This document shows, piece by piece, positions 55,392-64,000 of a stretch of DNA of 64,000 nucleotides. The notes below the pieces were generated by a model that was not told where the DNA came from, did no database searches, and saw only the letters and a list, made by a program, of their open reading frames with translations. Source of the stretch: Alloascoidea africana (Eukaryota; Ascomycota; Alloascoideomycetes; Alloascoideales; Alloascoideaceae); assembly GCA_030581615.1 (NCBI GenBank), contig JAKTTT010000055.1:62001-126000 (forward strand), in the 5' to 3' direction. Numbering within the stretch: position 1 is the stretch's first letter; every line of letters starts with the position of its first letter. Position numbers and translations under genes: made by a program.

Positions 55392-56612
55392 TTACTCCTT
55401 GGCAAATAGTCCGGCGTATCCTTGACCTGTAGAAGCGCACATTGACACCACTCCAAGCTCACCGTCCCTGGCGTTCAGTCCATTGATTAGAGTTGCAATA
55501 AGCCTTCCACCAGTAGCGCCTAATGGGTGCCCAATTGCAATCGCCCCTCCAAATGGATTCACCTTTTCTATAGGTGCGCCTATTTGATCAATGCAATAAA
55601 GCGACTGTGACGCAAATGCTTCGTTCAACTCCCAAATGTCAATGTCCTTTACATCTAGTCCCAGTCTCTTCAACAACTTTGGAACTGCGGCTGCAGGACC
55701 AATTCCCATATAAGCAGCGGGCACACCAGCCACGGATGCCGAAATGTATCTTGCAATTGGCTTAATTCCGAGCTCCTCTGCTTTTGCTCTGGTCGTGACA
55801 AGAACCGCTGAGGCACCATCAGAGATTTGCGATGCATTGCCTGCTGTTGTGAATCCGTCATCTGTGAACGCTGGCTTCAGGCTCGCCAACTTTTCCAATG
55901 TAATAGTGTCTCGGATTCCATCATCCTGGGAGATAACCTTTGTCTCGAACCCTTCTCCTCCTTCAACGGGTATTCGGGACTCCAAGGGGGCAATTTCTTT
56001 TGCAAAATGCCCGCTTCTCCTCGCCTCTGCAGCCTTGCGATGACTCTCAAATGCAAACAAATCCTGATCGGCTCTAGAGATTCCAAACTTTTTGGACACA
56101 TTCTCAGAGGTCAATCCCATTGGAATCAACACATCCTGGGCCTCCTGTGTCGCGCTTTTCGAGAAATTCTTGTTGATCTTGGGAGGAAGTCCTCGATGAG
56201 GAAAGTAGTCGTTAGTCATGGACTCGACTCCACCTGCTAGGCCCACCTCAATCTCTCCAGCTCTCAGAGCACCAGCGAGGTATGAAACTGCTTGGGCTGA
56301 TGATGCACATTGTCTGTTGATAGTATTCACGGTGGTTTCAATTGGGAAACCTGCGTTTTTCACAGCAAGAGCAGAACTCTTGTGTCCTCCAAGATCTTGT
56401 AGAACGGTGCCGACAAGAACATCGTTGATAGCTTCTTGTTTTATCCCAGTGGTTTTCACCGTTGCGTTGACGATCTGGTGGAGTAACTCTTCCGGTGCTA
56501 GTTGTGCCAATCCTCCCTTCTTTGCTCTTGTAATTGGAGATCGAAGTGCAGAAAGAATGACAATATCCGAGGCATGCTTTTGTGCGATCGATTTTGCAAC
56601 GTTGAACGACAT
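55392..56612 (-). CDS. acyl-CoA thiolase, possible 3-oxoadipyl-CoA thiolase
   Basis: Thiolase-family enzyme, 406 aa. It has the nucleophile Cys102 in NRQCASSAQAV, LAGGVESMTND, IPMGLTSENVSKKFGISRAD, FTTAGNASQISDGA, the active-site His362 in AIGHPLGATGGR, and Cys392 in SMCASTGQGYAG. The middle region IPMGLTSENV resembles 3-ketoacyl-CoA thiolases (Pot1/Fox3) more than Erg10-type acetoacetyl-CoA thiolase. No clear N-terminal PTS2 and no C-terminal SKL are visible; the start MSFNVAKSIAQKHASDIVIL could be a weak mitochondrial signal. It is transcribed divergently from a CoA-transferase 570 bp away. A divergent thiolase/CoA-transferase pair is what the final steps of the yeast 3-oxoadipate pathway would use, so 3-oxoadipyl-CoA thiolase (Oct1-like) is my preferred reading. 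A beta-oxidation or acetoacetyl-CoA thiolase remains possible. Confidence 0.85.
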   Translation of the reverse strand: MSFNVAKSIAQKHASDIVILSALRSPITRAKKGGLAQLAPEELLHQIVNATVKTTGIKQEAINDVLVGTVLQDLGGHKSSALAVKNAGFPIETTVNTINRQCASSAQAVSYLAGALRAGEIEVGLAGGVESMTNDYFPHRGLPPKINKNFSKSATQEAQDVLIPMGLTSENVSKKFGISRADQDLFAFESHRKAAEARRSGHFAKEIAPLESRIPVEGGEGFETKVISQDDGIRDTITLEKLASLKPAFTDDGFTTAGNASQISDGASAVLVTTRAKAEELGIKPIARYISASVAGVPAAYMGIGPAAAVPKLLKRLGLDVKDIDIWELNEAFASQSLYCIDQIGAPIEKVNPFGGAIAIGHPLGATGGRLIATLINGLNARDGELGVVSMCASTGQGYAGLFAKE

Positions 56613-57182
56613 TTTGGAATATCAAGGAGAGCTAGAAAGTAGAAGTGAAAATGAATGAAATAGAACGAACGAACAAGCCGAAAAATGAACGCATGTAAAC
56701 GATATATGGAGCGTCCTTTCCACTAACGCCTCAACCGTTATTCTCTTCCTATTTGCGCCTACTTTTTTTCACTTTCCTTTCATAGTGAAAACCGTTGAGA
56801 GGCTCTGTTGTTCATGAGGTTGAGGTAGACGCGGGGCCAAACTTCGGCCACTCGAAACCTAAACCATTGAAATCCGGGGTAGCTTAGGGTTATTTGCGTG
56901 TTGTATTGTGATTCTCCGGGTACCGTCTAGTGTTATTCTTTTTAGCGGGTCTTGCGTCCGGTCCACTACCAAACTCCGCGTGTACATAATCGGGTCTATA
57001 CCTTTCCCCGGGCCAGATGGATCGGGTAAGTTTCGCAGATTTGCGATCAGATAGATGTCCATGCTCTATATAACCACTGGAGATCGCTCACCTCGCGGAA
57101 TTGAAAAGAAGGAACTTTTCGATCTTCCACCTTGGTATCTTTCTCTCATTACTCCTTCCTGATTGCCTCCAGCACGTATACG
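56613..57182. promoter_or_regulatory. shared divergent promoter of thiolase and CoA-transferase
   Basis: 570 bp between the two start codons. TATATAA at 57067-57073 lies about 110 bp before the CoA-transferase ATG, and an ATATAT element near 56702 is suitably placed for the thiolase. Several CGG/CCG triplets (for example 56959-56961 and 56976-56978) could bind Zn2Cys6 activators, but no defined site is claimed. Confidence 0.5.
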
Positions 57183-58781
57183 ATGTTGAGCACCACAGTC
57201 ACAAAGGCCAGCAAGGCTGTTTGGTTATCTTCTACTGCTTTGTCGAGACACTCGGCTCGAAGATCCTGTATCAGCACACGACGACATTTTGCCTCTTCGA
57301 CTCTCCTCGCTCGATCGAAAGTAGTGACCTCGTTAGATGAGGCGTTGAAGGGTGTCAAGTCAGGAATGACAGTTCTCTCTGGAGGTTTTGGTCTAAGCGG
57401 TCTTCCAGAGACTCTGATATCGGCTATTAAAAACAGACCGGATATTCAGAACATAACGGTCGTCTCAAATAACGCGGGTTCTGAGGAACGTGGTTTGACA
57501 ACTCTTTTGAGATCTGGCCAAATTACGCGGATGATTGCGTCCTATCTCGGCGGTAGCAAAACCTTTGGCCATTACTATCTCCAGGGCCTCATCGATCTGG
57601 AGTTGACACCGCAAGGATCAATCGCCGAGCGGGTTCGGGCTGGAGCCGCTGGTGTACCGGCTTTCTACACAGCCACTGGGGTCGATACCTGGGTCCAGGA
57701 GGGAAAACTGCCAGTGAGATACGCAAAGGACAGCAATGGGTCCGAAGTCGTCTCGACAAGCAAGCCGCGCGAGGTGAGGGAGTTTGGCGGACGTAAATTT
57801 CTGTTGGAGGAGGCCATTAACGGTGACGTCGCCATCATCAGGGCACATATGGTGGACACAGAAGGAAACTGCTGGTTCCGTGGTTCTGCCCGTAACTTTA
57901 ACAGCATCTTTGGTCGAAATGCCAATTTGACAATTGTTGAAGCAGACAACATTGTCGAGCTTGGAGAAATTCAACCCGAAAATGTCCATCTTCCAGGCAT
58001 ATACGTTGATCGTGTGCTACTGACCAACACTCCAAAACAAATTGAAAACCTCACTGTGACTGAACCTGAAGGGGTTCCGTCTGCCGAGGGGAAAACAGCT
58101 ACTCCACCAAAAAGTGCTAATGCTCTCAAGAGGGAGAAGATCATCAGAAGAGCAGCACAAGAGTTCAAAGATGGCATGTATGTAAACCTTGGAATTGGTA
58201 TGCCCACTTTAGCAGCGAATCATATTCCCAAAGGTGTCGAAGTGACTTTGCAAAGTGAGAATGGTATCTTGGGAACAGGACCCTATCCTGTTCGAGGAAC
58301 AGAGGATCCTGACTTTATCAATGCTGGAAAGGAAACTGTCACTGTGAATCCAGGCGCTTCTCTTTTTGGTAACGAAGAGTCGTTCGCTATGATCCGAGCA
58401 GGAAAAATTGACCTGACTATTCTCGGTGCTCTTCAGGTTTCCTCTTTGGGAGACTTGGCCAACTGGGGATTACCTGGTAAGGTGAAAGGAATGGGAGGTG
58501 CGATGGATCTTGTCGCGAACCCAGCAAAGACGAAAGTTGTTGTTGTAATGGAGCATACGGATAGAAATGGCAACCCCAAGATTCTCGATGAATGCACATT
58601 CCCTTTGACAGGTGGCAAATGTGTCTCGAGAATCATCACAGATCTCGGTGTCTTTGACATTGATCACAATAAGGGTCTCACTTTGGTTGAGATATTTAAG
58701 GATACCACTCTGGAAGAGGTGAAGACGAAAACACAAGCTAAATTTGAAGTTTCTCCTACCCTAAAATCGGTTGAGATCTAA
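57183..58781 (+). CDS. mitochondrial succinyl-CoA:3-oxoacid CoA-transferase
   Basis: Transfers CoA from succinyl-CoA to a 3-oxo acid (acetoacetate or 3-oxoadipate). The ATG at 57183 gives 532 aa. The upstream part of the frame has no ATG. Residues 1-45 are a basic, Ser/Ala-rich mitochondrial presequence (ARRSCISTRRHFAS). The two CoA-transferase subdomains are fused as in eukaryotic SCOT: an alpha-like half (VLSGGFGLSGLPETLISAI to about residue 290) and a beta-like half (EFKDGMYVNLGIGMPTLAAN onward). The catalytic glutamate is Glu359 in LQSENGILGTGP. The two halves are joined by a Lys/Pro/Thr linker. S. cerevisiae lacks this enzyme; several yeasts that grow on aromatic acids have it as a 3-oxoadipate transferase (Osc1). 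Substrate cannot be told from sequence alone. Confidence 0.92.
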   Translation: MLSTTVTKASKAVWLSSTALSRHSARRSCISTRRHFASSTLLARSKVVTSLDEALKGVKSGMTVLSGGFGLSGLPETLISAIKNRPDIQNITVVSNNAGSEERGLTTLLRSGQITRMIASYLGGSKTFGHYYLQGLIDLELTPQGSIAERVRAGAAGVPAFYTATGVDTWVQEGKLPVRYAKDSNGSEVVSTSKPREVREFGGRKFLLEEAINGDVAIIRAHMVDTEGNCWFRGSARNFNSIFGRNANLTIVEADNIVELGEIQPENVHLPGIYVDRVLLTNTPKQIENLTVTEPEGVPSAEGKTATPPKSANALKREKIIRRAAQEFKDGMYVNLGIGMPTLAANHIPKGVEVTLQSENGILGTGPYPVRGTEDPDFINAGKETVTVNPGASLFGNEESFAMIRAGKIDLTILGALQVSSLGDLANWGLPGKVKGMGGAMDLVANPAKTKVVVVMEHTDRNGNPKILDECTFPLTGGKCVSRIITDLGVFDIDHNKGLTLVEIFKDTTLEEVKTKTQAKFEVSPTLKSVEI

Positions 58782-60639
58782 ACATTCAAAAAGCAAAATT
58801 TTTCTTTTATCGGTGTATTCCATATCTGTGTCCTCATTTTATTGTCTTGTTTAAGCTTATAGAGAGAGAATATGACTTGGACGAAAAAGTTTACTCATGC
58901 ATAACAATGTTCATTTTTTTTTCAAAACTAATCTTCACGTTTGAAAAATGTGAACTTTACACAATGTTGTTCTTTTAATTAATGTTCATTCTAGACTTTT
59001 TGTTTTTGTAAAAGCATTGTGGGCATAAGCAGTTGTATAGATTTCCTGATATAACTGTGCTAAATTGATGACTTTGTGATAGCAATCTTGGTTAAAGATA
59101 TGGATTTGGAAAGAAAACTCGATGTAGCTCTACAGTATCTTCTAGGAAAAGATTTATTCACCAAAAAAAGCTCAAAAGGATATTACTTTGTAAAACTGCA
59201 AAAACATTTCTTCGATTAGTAGATAGTGAGAGGAAGGGATTGCCTAAGTATAGGAGTCTCTGGGAAGAGCTCAAAGTCACTTTAGAATAACCAGTCTTTG
59301 ATACTATCGTTCCAACTTTTGTTCAATTCAGTGATGTAATAACATTCTTTGACGCGTCTCCCCCCGTCAATAGAAAAAAAAATAATGTCATGTGTGAGTT
59401 ACTACATTGCGGGAACATTGAATCCTATTGACTGAGAGCAGAGTTTTAGAAAGAATTGACTCTCTATCTGGCGGGTAGTGGGGGGAATTCATCTCAGCAC
59501 AAAGATGATGATGACGTTTAATTGTTTTTTCTTAGCTACTTGAGAAGCAAGTTCAATTACATAATTCCTTTCTTTATAGGCATTACAACTAGTCTCTGTA
59601 CTGCATAGTCATTCCCCGTTTGCTGGATTCTTTTCTAGAAAAGCAATATACAAACTCAGTATCCAAAACAATTGACATCAAGCACGATGAGATAATTTTT
59701 GTCCAAAAAACATGGTTTCCTTGTTCTTCCAGTAAGCAACACACCGAAATTTTAGTCCAACATACCCAGCCCCCAAACATAGTAAGAAAAATTTAAAAAG
59801 GTATAGATTAAAATGTGGGGCACATACATGTGTGTGTTTAGCTTACACAGAACCATCCATCAATAGGCATTTGATACAAACCCATTAATCAAATTTAACA
59901 CAAAAATTAATCAAAGCGCTTCATTTCAATTTTTAGACAAGAAGCAAACCTATTCAAGTTTCTCAAATAGCAATTTAAGAATCTACAATTTGTGATTCAT
60001 TAACTAAACACGAGATTCATCATTTGTTAGTGGCTGTGTTTATGTGTGTACAATTCCAATTCCAATTCCAATTTCCAGTTTCCAATTCACAAACACAAAC
60101 TCATCTCATCTCAGACTCATCTCATCTCATCGCGTCTTCATCATCATCGCCATTAAGGTTTTGCGCTAGATTTGGTGTTCTTATTGGCCAGACCAGTCTG
60201 CGCTTCCCCATCCCATACCGGAGTTACTCCATCAAATAAACTAAGCGTGCTGTTGTAATCAAGGGAAGTTACATACAGATTTTTTTTTTTTAAAAAAAAA
60301 ATGGATTGCTTCGTGTTCAATTGAAACTCAAAAAAAAAAAACAATACATGTTTCCAATTTGACTTGCTTCATGCTTTTCCAGAAAGTTTAGGGACTATTA
60401 CTACTACTATAGATCGCCTTAATCGGCTATGCCTAAATAGAAAAAAAGCAAAGAGCAAGTAACAACTAAGTAATAGTAGTAGTAGAAAAGATAGAAAGAT
60501 ATAAGAAAGGAAATAACTGCTGGTTGTTTCCTTTTCCGAAATCATCCTGTTCTTTTTCTTTTTGGATACGAACAATACTTATCAATTCTTGTTACATTTT
60601 CTTTCCACTTTTATTGAGAACTCTACATTTTTTACAACA
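58782..60639. other. long AT-rich intergenic region
   Basis: 1.86 kb without a supportable gene. It includes (ATTCCA)-type repeats near 60052-60090, (CTCAT)-type repeats near 60100-60130 and long A/T runs. Confidence 0.5.
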
Positions 60640-61209
60640 ATGGTTTTTGGATTAGGCAGCGATAAGGATAAGCGAAAAGAGGATGAATCCTACGATGAAC
60701 GTGGAGGTGACAATGACAACCAACATCGCCATACAAGAGGCGGCCGAAGACAGGAACAGAGCGGGTTATCTGGTGGTGCTGGGGCCGGTGGTGATGTAGA
60801 AGATTACACCTCTTCCGAGTATGATTCTGGTTCTTCACGTCCAGGCAATACCGCCTCAAAGATGGGTCTAGGAAGTGGCAATACCGCCAGTGGAGGAATG
60901 TCTTCTATGATGGGCGGTGGCCGATCATCAGGTGGAGACAGAGAGGACAGGTACGATTCCTCAGGTTTCTCCAATCAAGAAGAAAGCTACAAGACTTCCA
61001 ACTATGAAGCAGATTCTTCTGGTTTTGGCCGTGATTCTTCAAATCGCGGCGGCGGCAGAGAGAACCTTTCAGGTTCTGAACCTCGTCAAGGATTTGGTCG
61101 TAGTGATTTAAATAAAGGAGAGGATGACTCAAAGTTTACTTCATCAGGATTTGGATCTGCTAAAGGTGAAGGCCGCAGAGGTGATGTTCAATTCAGAAGT
61201 GATAACTAA
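60640..61209 (+). CDS. small hydrophilic Gly/Ser-rich protein (hydrophilin-like)
   Basis: Predicted 189-aa protein from the ATG at 60640, preceded by ACAACA. It opens with a short hydrophobic stretch (MVFGLGSDKDK) and is otherwise almost entirely Gly, Ser, Asp, Glu, Arg and Asn, with no predicted fold. Short recurring units are visible: SSGFG/SSGFS occurs four or more times, GSGNTASGG/RPGNTASKM twice, and RGG/GGR tracts. High glycine and low hydrophobicity are the defining traits of hydrophilins, which accumulate in yeasts under drying, osmotic or stationary-phase stress. Assignment to that class is by composition only; no specific family is recognised. Confidence 0.7.
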   Translation: MVFGLGSDKDKRKEDESYDERGGDNDNQHRHTRGGRRQEQSGLSGGAGAGGDVEDYTSSEYDSGSSRPGNTASKMGLGSGNTASGGMSSMMGGGRSSGGDREDRYDSSGFSNQEESYKTSNYEADSSGFGRDSSNRGGGRENLSGSEPRQGFGRSDLNKGEDDSKFTSSGFGSAKGEGRRGDVQFRSDN

Positions 61210-61785
61210 GTCTTTGGATAATGAGTCCTCTTGCTTTGCCTTTTATTAAGGGTTAAACTGAATAAAAATCTAGCGAAAATACTTTTATTTATATTTTTTT
61301 CTTCTCACGTTCTAACCACAATTGAGATAAATTTTAGTGGAAGTATTGTTTTTACGTAGAATAATATGTATGCACAGATATAGATAGGCTTGCATGCACG
61401 CCAATTCTATAGTTTTCCTGTTGAGGCAGGCAGGTAGGGTACCTTGAACAAAAGTAAATGGTAGAAATGCATGATTATTTAACAATCAGAAACAAACGTG
61501 CCAGATTTCAAGAGTCCCCACATGAAACTCTGAGAAGCAAGCATGCGTTGAATTGCTAATGAAGTTATGACTGGGGTAATGCAAACAATAAAAACAATTC
61601 ATAAACAGGTATTCGTAACATTTGGCACATAAAAAGAGCAAAAACCCAATGATTTTTTTTTTTTCATTATTTTTCATTTTTCATCAATGGCAAGGGAAAA
61701 AAAAGAGTAAGAAACATAAACAAAACACAGAAAAGTACTAACAGGCCGTCCCCTAGCTTGGTTTTAGTCAGAGTTTTCTTTTTTT
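61210..61785. other. intergenic between hydrophilin-like gene and ROM2 (convergent)
   Basis: AT-rich 3' flanks. Nothing recognised. Confidence 0.5.
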
Positions 61786-64000
61786 TCATCTGGTCAAGGC
61801 TTCATCTTCTTGATTATTTTCTTTATCAATACTTTGTAAGGAAAGTCTTTTACCAGGAGCTTTATCCCAGAAATCTAACGACTTTACAACATCCTTTCCT
61901 TCTTCCTCTTCAGAAACATATAGGATTTGTTGAAAATTTGCATACAAGAACCTAATATTGTCGCCTGTAATTACCCGTACAATATCAGTGGTCTGGGCAT
62001 TTCTAATTTCGATAAAATTCGAATCAAACGCAATAATATAAGGGTACCAAACAGAAAAGTTATGAGGAGAACCTTCCCATTTTATAATCCACCTGTTTAA
62101 TGCTCTCGCCCCATTATTGTCGACACAAATAGACAGATCAGAAAAGTTTAACATATAGTTGGTCTGAAGAAGACACATTGAAATAGGCCTCAGTGATTCT
62201 CTCCTGAAAGGAGATAGTGAAGGATCCGTGGGATCTAACATTGGCGTTATGAGTCCAGTGTCTAAATTAACAATTGCAAAGCCTCTAGCGCATGCAACAC
62301 ATAACTTTGTTGTTAGAAACGTAGCAGAAATTGGTTCAGAACCGAGGGTAATCTGATTTAGTTTGGTCTTAAGCTTCTTCTTGGTCATCTTCATAAGCGA
62401 GTTGAAATCAGAAACTTCGAAAATGGTAACTGTATGACTTGATCCGTTTATTCCACAACAAACAAGGATTCGACCTGAGCAAACACCTATCTTGAAAAAA
62501 CTAATATTGGACATCAGTTTTTTACCCTTTTTATTAATGCTGCTTACATTAGCATCCGGATCAGTAATCTCCAAAGGCCACAAGCAGAGCATTTTATCAG
62601 CCAATGCGATAATAATAGAATATTCTTCTATTACATCCATTTGTATCACATTCTGGCATGCTATTATGTTAATGGGCTCAGGAAGTACTTGTTTCTCGCC
62701 ATCAATTGAACTGGATATAACTGACACAAATATGCCATAATCAGTTCCATACAAAATCTTTCGGCCTCCGTAAAATGGAACTGCACAGTTGACCTTATTC
62801 TGAGAGTTGAAATAACCGCTACCTATAACCCGAGTATCGAAGATGTCATTTTTTTCAATTAACCTTGCATGTTGTTGTCCAATCTTTTCATACAATTCTT
62901 TCCGAGTTTTATCCCTTTGTGAATAGAGAGTCAACTCAAACATGCTTCTGCCAATATAGAGGCATGAAAGGGGATACAATTTCGTGTTTCCAGTGTCGTT
63001 TCTACTAACTAGGCTCCTTGTTTTTCTGGATATTGGTGAAATGGAGGGTCTTCTCCCAGCCAAAGCTCTGGTAGGTGGTTCTTCAGACAAATTAAAGTAC
63101 AAGAGCTGAAGGGGAATTGGACGATATAGGACTGTCAACTTTTTCGTTTCTTCAGAAGCTGCTTTAACAATCAATAAAACATGATCCAATAAGTAGACAG
63201 TAACATCTCCTTTATCTTGGGGTCCAGTTTTAAAATTTCCACGAAATAGAATCATTCTGGCGCTGTCTTCTAGTTTGAGGTCATATTTCATCCCAATTCG
63301 AAACTCCACTTTTTGGTGTAGCATTAAAAGTTCCAGTCTATCAGATGCTTTCCCAGCTTCATGATTGATTCTTTTCAAAATACCTTGTATTTTTTTGATT
63401 GCTAAATCCAATTGTTGACAATCGGGGTGACCTTTTGGACAGTTGGATTTGATGGCATTTAGCAGTAACGGATAGCGAGCGGGTCTAGTTGCTGGTTTGG
63501 AGAGGAAAGAAGACAGGTCTAGTTTTCTCGATTCCTCCAAGTCCTCAATTTCAGAAACAAACATGGCAAACTTGGGGTTCAATGATTGTTGCCGTTCCAA
63601 CTCGAATCTTCCAAAGACTCGATCAGAAGCATACTTTACAAAGGGTTCAAAGCTGTCAATATGCTTTAGAAAAATGTCTCCAACTTGATCAACAAGGTAT
63701 GAGTGGCTTTGTCTTTTATTCAAATCCATCATCAACCGGGTATTAACAGATAGAATAACAGGGATTTGGCCAAATACCGATTCGACAAATTTGGTTCGTT
63801 CTTTTTCTGGAATTATCGGACGGGTAAGCAGAGGTTTCATCCATTTGTCTTGGATGAATTCTAGATCTCTAACGAAATCTCGTTCGGTGTAGATGGTTTC
63901 GAATATGGCTTCCTGGCGCTTAAACTCTTTTTTATCAACGCTTTCAACCACACTTCTGGGAACACTTTTAGACCACAAGTTTCTGGTTTCTTCGTCAAAG
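61786..64000 (-). CDS. ROM2: Rho1 guanine nucleotide exchange factor, Rom2-like (5' end outside window)
   Basis: Exchange factor that activates Rho1 for cell-wall integrity signalling and polarised growth. About 738 C-terminal residues are visible. The frame is open to the window edge (reading FDEETRNLWSKSVP there), so the N-terminal part, with DEP-type regions in S. cerevisiae Rom2, lies outside. Visible domains in order: DH (about residues 25-215: KRQEAIFETIYTERDFVRDL, PARYPLLLNAI), PH (about 240-390: DLKLEDSARMILFRG, VYLLDHVLLIVKAA), and a citron homology (CNH) domain to the end (about 410-700: NKVNCAVPFYGGRKILYGTD, YGIFVS, ARGFAIVNLDTGLITPML). Rom1, Rom2 and Tus1 share this layout; the sequence around KRQEAIxExIxxERDFVxDL suits Rom1/Rom2. 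Confidence 0.9.
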   Translation of the reverse strand, partial: FDEETRNLWSKSVPRSVVESVDKKEFKRQEAIFETIYTERDFVRDLEFIQDKWMKPLLTRPIIPEKERTKFVESVFGQIPVILSVNTRLMMDLNKRQSHSYLVDQVGDIFLKHIDSFEPFVKYASDRVFGRFELERQQSLNPKFAMFVSEIEDLEESRKLDLSSFLSKPATRPARYPLLLNAIKSNCPKGHPDCQQLDLAIKKIQGILKRINHEAGKASDRLELLMLHQKVEFRIGMKYDLKLEDSARMILFRGNFKTGPQDKGDVTVYLLDHVLLIVKAASEETKKLTVLYRPIPLQLLYFNLSEEPPTRALAGRRPSISPISRKTRSLVSRNDTGNTKLYPLSCLYIGRSMFELTLYSQRDKTRKELYEKIGQQHARLIEKNDIFDTRVIGSGYFNSQNKVNCAVPFYGGRKILYGTDYGIFVSVISSSIDGEKQVLPEPINIIACQNVIQMDVIEEYSIIIALADKMLCLWPLEITDPDANVSSINKKGKKLMSNISFFKIGVCSGRILVCCGINGSSHTVTIFEVSDFNSLMKMTKKKLKTKLNQITLGSEPISATFLTTKLCVACARGFAIVNLDTGLITPMLDPTDPSLSPFRRESLRPISMCLLQTNYMLNFSDLSICVDNNGARALNRWIIKWEGSPHNFSVWYPYIIAFDSNFIEIRNAQTTDIVRVITGDNIRFLYANFQQILYVSEEEEGKDVVKSLDFWDKAPGKRLSLQSIDKENNQEDEALTR

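Overview
The window reads as nuclear DNA of an ascomycete budding yeast. About twenty genes are recognisable from residue-level similarity to Saccharomyces families. CTG codons fall at conserved leucines (for example in the INKGL motif of the DAHP synthase and in KLILPGVG of HIS7), so this is not a CTG-Ser species. Introns are more frequent than in Saccharomyces: short, with GTATGT/GTAAGT/GTGAGT donors and CTAAC branch points. A GH45 cellulase with a CBM1, a CFEM protein and a succinyl-CoA:3-oxoacid CoA-transferase beside a thiolase fit an early-branching filamentous yeast lineage (Dipodascaceae/Geotrichum or Trichomonascaceae are my guess; not proven).

Layout. 0.9-3.0 kb: wreck of a Helitron, a rolling-circle DNA transposon, with two successive fold-back (inverted) duplications. 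4.4-7.8 kb: secreted GH45 cellulase and an orphan Ser/Thr-rich secreted protein. 7.8-15.7 kb: gene-poor, microsatellite-rich DNA around a Dot6/Tod6-like Myb/SANT regulator. 15.7-22.8 kb: nitrogen and amino-acid genes GLN1(-), ARO4(+) and HIS7(+), with GATA and Gcn4-type sites. 22.9-32.3 kb: BNA7(-), PLC1(-)/PEX13(+) head to head, a small intron-split SBH1 (Sec61 beta) on the minus strand, YAT2(-). 34.3-43 kb: INSIG-like gene, FRS1(-)/SEC4(+) head to head, BMT6-like(-), ILV6(+). 43.2-47.5 kb: an unknown membrane protein, a CFEM GPI protein, cytosolic NADP-isocitrate dehydrogenase. 49-55 kb: NDC1, GUK1, an AGX1-like transaminase, PGK1(-). 55.4-58.8 kb: divergent thiolase/CoA-transferase pair. 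60.6-64 kb: a hydrophilin-like protein and the 3' part of a ROM2-type Rho GEF that runs off the window.

How the genes relate. ARO4, HIS7 and ILV6 all carry TGASTCA boxes close upstream of their starts, as expected for general amino-acid control, while GLN1 carries GATAAG sites as expected for nitrogen regulation. The thiolase and CoA-transferase share one intergenic region and could catalyse consecutive steps of the 3-oxoadipate pathway or of acetoacetate use. Otherwise the gene order looks like ordinary housekeeping euchromatin. Gene models with introns were spliced by hand from reading frame, splice signals and family similarity.
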